DNA of 64,000 bases from Coenobita brevimanus (Eukaryota > Arthropoda > Malacostraca > Decapoda > Coenobitidae). A program made the position numbers and the translations under genes. The stretch lies in assembly GCA_032717465.1 (NCBI GenBank), contig CM064683.1, positions 40,609,497 to 40,673,496 on the forward strand, written 5' to 3'. The notes under the pieces are model-generated. The model saw nothing but the letters and a program-made list of their open reading frames with translations. It was not told the origin of the DNA and made no database searches. Of the stretch, positions 60,430 through 64,000 are shown one piece after another; positions within the stretch are counted from its first letter, which is position 1, and each line of letters opens with the position of its first letter.

Positions 60430-60880
60430 GAAGTTTCTGACTAAACTGCTTTAAGATAGGAACAACTCTAGCATTCCCTTCCAGGTAAAGCCAGGAGATT
60501 TTATTGAGGTGAGAGTGTGTCATAGCAGCCTGAGAGAGTTAATACGGTTACCATTAACCCTCTGATGGTAGGAACAACTCTAGCACTGCCTTCCAGTTAA
60601 CGCCAGGAGATTGGTTGATCTGAGAGTGCATCATAGGGAACCTGTGAGAGATAATACTGTAACCATTGGCACGCTCATGGTCAGCACAACTCTGGCGTTA
60701 CTCGTATATTCCAGCAGACCCCAGACCATATTATTCACCTGAGGGCGAGTCATTAAAGCGTGAGAGAATTTGTACAAATGTATAAGTAGCCGATTCCAGC
60801 AAACTGCACACGATTTTATTCAGCTGAGAGCGAGTGATAGAAGCCTGAGAGAATTAATAACAATATGTAAGTGGCAGCTT
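60430..60880 (+). repeat. ~120-bp degenerate tandem repeat, about 3.5 copies
   Basis: 'aacaactctagcattccctt', 'ccaggagattttatt', 'tgagagtg..tcat' and 'gagagttaatac' recur with starts near 60450, 60572 and 60690, plus a partial copy near 60790. The unit is related to the 'cgattttattcagctta' copies nearby and, inverted, to 61730-61830 and 63270-63530. Confidence 0.75.
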
Positions 60881-61009
60881 GAAAAGAAACCCACAAGTAC
60901 TATCGCGATGGAAACCTGGTTCTCAGCCACACCTCCGGTTTCTCTCCAAGTCAGCTGTGAGGGTTTCAGGTAAGGTGACAGACACAACCTGGTGAATTAT
61001 TTATAATCT

Positions 61010-61140
61010 CTTTTAGTACCATGTTATTTTAATTTCTATGTAATTTCTTGCTACCAACAGACGATTTTATTCAGCTTAGGATAAAATGTTTGTACTGAAG
61101 TGGTTGGATGTAACCTCCTTTTACCCTCACAGTATTTATT
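61010..61140 (+). repeat. 'cgattttattcagctta' repeat, second copy
   Basis: Same motif order as at 59890-60010, about 1.13 kb downstream. Confidence 0.55.
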
Positions 61141-61435
61141 ACTTCATGTTTCCTTCGGCCAGATGGATTTATTCAGCTTTGTTAGGATCCCTTGTAGTGA
61201 AGGGGTTAGTATTGCTGAAGTCAACGTATGTACAGTCATAAGCAATAGTTCGCTGACACTTCTCTCGCCGGCTGTGGCAATGGAAGGTTTTGTGTGAACT
61301 GTTTTATGTGACAGAATTATGACGCAGACAACGAACAAGTATGAGAAGGATGGATACTGTCAGTCGTGTAGGGAAGAACGAGATATACAGAAAGAGAAAA
61401 AAAACGTAAAACAGGAAAAAAGAAACCACAGAACA

Positions 61436-61890
61436 ATCAGGGTTCGTTCGTGGGCCTCACTAACCAGACCCGGCTAAGTACCTGTGTTGGCTGTAGTGGT
61501 TTCTGTCTACCTGCCTGCCTAAGTATTCAGTCATCTGGCATTCCATCAGCACATATATTTATCTCTGTATATTTATGTATATTCTCCCTTCTCGACAAAC
61601 TGTGGGTAGATAAATTGATGTATCCTTTTATTTTTCCTCCCATGCAGTGGCCTATGTATCTATCTGTCTCTCTATTTTTTTATTTGTTTAAGTGTCAGAG
61701 ATTATCCTGGGTTGATATTATTTCTCGTGTCTTAACATCAGGCTCTTATGACTCACTGTAAGATGAATAAAATCACCTGTCGTTAGCTGGCATGCAGTAC
61801 TAGAGTTGTCCCTACCCTGAGAAGGATTGTGTGTGCGTGCTGGAATATGGATGAATGAGTGCTTAAACGGAGAGTAAGACAGTGTAGGAA
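61436..61890. repeat. Large direct repeat, copy 1
   Basis: Begins near 'ggttcgttcgtgggcctcac', continues 'ggctgtagtggtttctgtct', a TATGTATCTATCTGTC-like simple stretch, then 'ttatttctcgtgtcttaaca', 'ctagagttgtccctacc' and 'gagtgcttaaacggagag'. The same order occurs at 62695-63580 and the start again at 63838-64000, about 1.15-1.25 kb apart. Confidence 0.7.
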
Positions 61891-62389
61891 ACCCAAACTA
61901 TCGGTCTATTACTCTGTCTTTTTATATACTTATTTATCTGTTTGTGTCTCATTATCACTGTGCTTGTTATTCTGTCTGTCATTCTGTCTGTCTACCCTGC
62001 CGTCTATCTGTCTTTCCGTCATTATCTCCACCCGTTCATATTCGTACCAGCGTGTATGTCTGCCTCTCTCCTGTTCAATGTATCTAATTGTCCGTCTCTC
62101 TCGCCATCTCTCACTCAACACCCAATGCCACAGTACATCCAGGGTGGCCACAACAAAACGCCTTTAACTCTTTGCCTGCCAGTTACCTACTTGCAGTTTA
62201 TTTCGGCTGACGTCACACGATTTTATTATGGTGGAGAGAGATCTTGCACAATGAAAGAAAAGCATTTGCGACCCGAATGCTAATCGCCCGCCAGAATATG
62301 CTGTTGGCCAAGTCCAAGATTTAGGCCAGATCTTGATACCCTGAAGGTTTCATGCTGGTAGCTCAAGCCGTTCATGAGATATAATGGGA

Positions 62390-62392
<3 letters not shown>
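61891..62392. other. Simple-sequence-like CTGT-rich stretch, otherwise no feature
   Basis: ctgtctgtc-type sequence to about 62110, then ordinary DNA. Confidence 0.45.

Positions 62393-62446
<54 letters not shown>
62393..62446. repeat. (CA)n microsatellite
   Basis: Perfect CA tract of 54 bp. Confidence 0.95.
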
Positions 62447-62449
<3 letters not shown>

Positions 62450-62899
62450 GCAGGCAAAAACATTATCGCTGCTCCTTCTAAAGCCGGGCGATTATAGAAA
62501 TATTAACACTATCACGTTAAAATTTTTACCCATGGATATACAACATTTATTTTTGTTTACGACAGACGACTTTGTTCACGTCATATAGACATAGATTATT
62601 AAAAATAAAAAAAAATCAAACAGAAACAAAAAGCAAATCTTTGCCCAAGGGACGAAGTATAGCTTAAAATATATAAAGGAGAAACCTCTATCAGTGTAGG
62701 TTAGATCCCGGGGCTCACTAGTCACACCCAGGTATTTAACTGTATTGGCTGCAGTGGTTTCTGTCTTGTTTTATGTGTTTTAAATAAATTTGGTCAGCCT
62801 TTTAGTCAGTAGATATATTTGCCTATCTATATCTGTGTGTTTGTTTATTCCATTCTTTTAACCAACCATTGATCTATCCATCCACTTTTCTATTTGTTC

Positions 62900-63252
62900 C
62901 TCCTCCCATCCAGCAGTGTGTCTATGTGTGTGTGTATCTGTGTATATGTATAAGTGTCAGAGGTAATGTCCCTCCTTCCATCCAGCAGTGTGTCTATGTG
63001 TGTGTGTATCTGTGTATATGTATAAGTGTCAGAGGTAATGTCCCTCCTTCCATCCAGCAGTGTGTCTATGTGTGTGTGTATCTGTGTATATGTATAAGTG
63101 TCAGAGGTAATGTTCCTCCTTCCATCCAGCAGTGTGTCTATGTGTGTGTGTATCTGTGTATATGTATAAGTGTCAGAGGTAATGTCCCTCCTTCCATCCA
63201 GCAGTGTGTCTATGTGTGTGTGTATCTGTGTATATGTATGTCAGAGGTAATC
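62900..63252. repeat. 72-bp tandem repeat, five copies
   Basis: 'ccatccagcagtgtgtctat' occurs at 62907, 62979, 63051, 63123 and 63195. Copies are almost identical; one shows 'aatgttcctcc' for 'aatgtccctcc'. Because 72 is divisible by 3, the plus frame 62869-63336 repeats a 24-residue Cys/Val-rich unit, but nothing else supports coding. Confidence 0.97.
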
Positions 63253-63269
63253 TCGGGTGGCATTATTTT

Positions 63270-63530
63270 ATCCCGGGTGGGTATTATTTCTCGTGTCTTA
63301 ACATCGGGCTCCTATGACTCACTCTCAGATGCATAAAACAGTCTGGTGGTAGTTATAATACAATACCAGAGTTGTCCCTACCTTGAGAGGGTTAATTATG
63401 TTTTTATTAACGATCAAGTTCCTGTAACTCACTCTCATATAAATAAAATGGTATGGCTTTAGTTGTAATAGAGTAGTAGAGTTGTGGTTACCGTGAGAGG
63501 GTTAATGGTAACAGTATTAACACTGTGATG
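63270..63530 (-). repeat. ~115-bp tandem repeat, inverted relative of 60430-60880
   Basis: On the minus strand 'accattaaccctctcacgg', 'acaactctac', 'tttatttatatgagagtgag' and 'ttaaccctctcaaggtaggg' match the unit at 60430-60880. About two copies, and a single inverted copy is at 61730-61830. Confidence 0.7.
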
Positions 63531-63618
63531 GGTGCGTGGTGAAATATGGATGAAGGAGTGCGTGAACGGAGAGGAACACAGAGTAGGATATAAGACCCAT
63601 TGCTGGTGCAGTTACATA

Positions 63619-63764
<146 letters not shown>

Positions 63765-63837
63765 GGGGAGGAAAGTGAAAAAACTAAATACATAAAATAA
63801 ATCTAATATGATGTGCATGAAATAAAATGAAGCTGGT

Positions 63838-64000
63838 CTTCTTCGGGTTCGATCCTGGGCTGTCAGTAACTAGACCCAGTTATCTACCATCGTTGACTGT
63901 TCCGCTTCTGTCTGTCTTCCTTCTAGGTGTATCTGTTCTTTACTATTTTCCGCTGCTTATCTGTATGCCAGTCACTGCCAGCCTTTCTGTTAATTTATCT
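63838..64000. repeat. Large direct repeat, copy 3 (cut by window end)
   Basis: 'gggttcgatcctgggctg', 'taactagacccagttatcta' and 'gcttctgtctgtcttcc' match the starts of the copies at 61436 and 62695. Confidence 0.6.

Larger units (their letters stand above)
62695..63580. repeat. Large direct repeat, copy 2
   Basis: 'ggggctcactagtcacaccc', 'ggctgcagtggtttctgtct', then the 72-bp tandem array, then 'ttatttctcgtgtcttaaca', 'ccagagttgtccctacc' and 'gagtgcgtgaacggagagg'. Compared with copy 1, copy 2 contains the expanded 72-bp array. Confidence 0.7.

Noticed and set aside
62869..63336. 155-aa protein with five 24-residue Cys/Val repeats
   Set aside because: It arises because the 72-bp repeat is divisible by 3; no start context, no domain, and the flanking duplicate (61436-61890) has no such frame.
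63838..63870. Polymerase III B box ('ggttcgatcc') of another SINE
   Set aside because: The word is perfect, but no matching A box lies upstream and sister copies at 61436 and 62695 do not keep it; more likely chance.

Overview
This window is non-coding, repeat-dominated eukaryotic DNA. I see no convincing functional host protein-coding gene and no RNA gene that stands on its own. Very long perfect (GA)n, (AC)n and (TA)n tracts, several non-LTR retrotransposon families, tRNA-derived SINE-like repeats, satellites and polypurine/polypyrimidine deserts suggest an invertebrate, most likely a decapod crustacean (inference from repeat style only). A 100-N assembly gap sits at 29010-29109.

Layout. 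1-14 kb: simple repeats, a polypyrimidine block, a MITE-like repeat, a SINE-like repeat and an old 'tgacctttgacc' repeat family. 14-25.6 kb: a tRNA-like SINE, a 5'-truncated LINE fragment with an open reverse-transcriptase C-terminus, a second SINE-like repeat, a duplicated foldback element, a 77-bp tandem repeat, a 23-bp minisatellite, a second LINE family (minus strand, catalytically broken, with a PHD-like finger), a pogo/Tigger-like deletion derivative and a possible gag remnant. 26-29 kb: a degenerate GACGTC-rich minisatellite and a decayed CR1/Jockey-type LINE running into the gap. 29.1-37.8 kb: a 55-bp satellite, 158 units in perfect register, containing a higher-order duplication at an offset of 49 units. 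38.2-38.6 kb: a frameshifted Y-box (cold-shock domain) pseudogene.

38.7-51.5 kb: about 26 copies of a ~100-bp core separated by polypyrimidine or polypurine spacers and CAT/GATG-rich stretches. Every core left of ~44.9 kb is on the plus strand and every core right of it is on the minus strand, making a ~12.7-kb inverted-polarity array. Younger elements lie inside it (LINE fragment, Tc1-like transposase fragment, SINE ends, MITE-like repeat). 51.66-57.36 kb: a complete but internally deleted minus-strand Ty3/gypsy-type LTR retrotransposon (LTRs, PBS, gag, protease, integrase zinc finger; no reverse transcriptase). 57.4-64 kb: the 'tgacctttgacc' family in the opposite orientation, a MITE with ~32-bp terminal inverted repeats, a ~120-bp tandem repeat whose relatives reappear inverted 3 kb downstream, a 72-bp tandem repeat, and long (AC)n and (GA)n tracts.

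The elements do not form a pathway. The window reads as a heterochromatin-like repeat accumulation zone in which retrotransposition, tandem amplification and inverted duplication have acted repeatedly.
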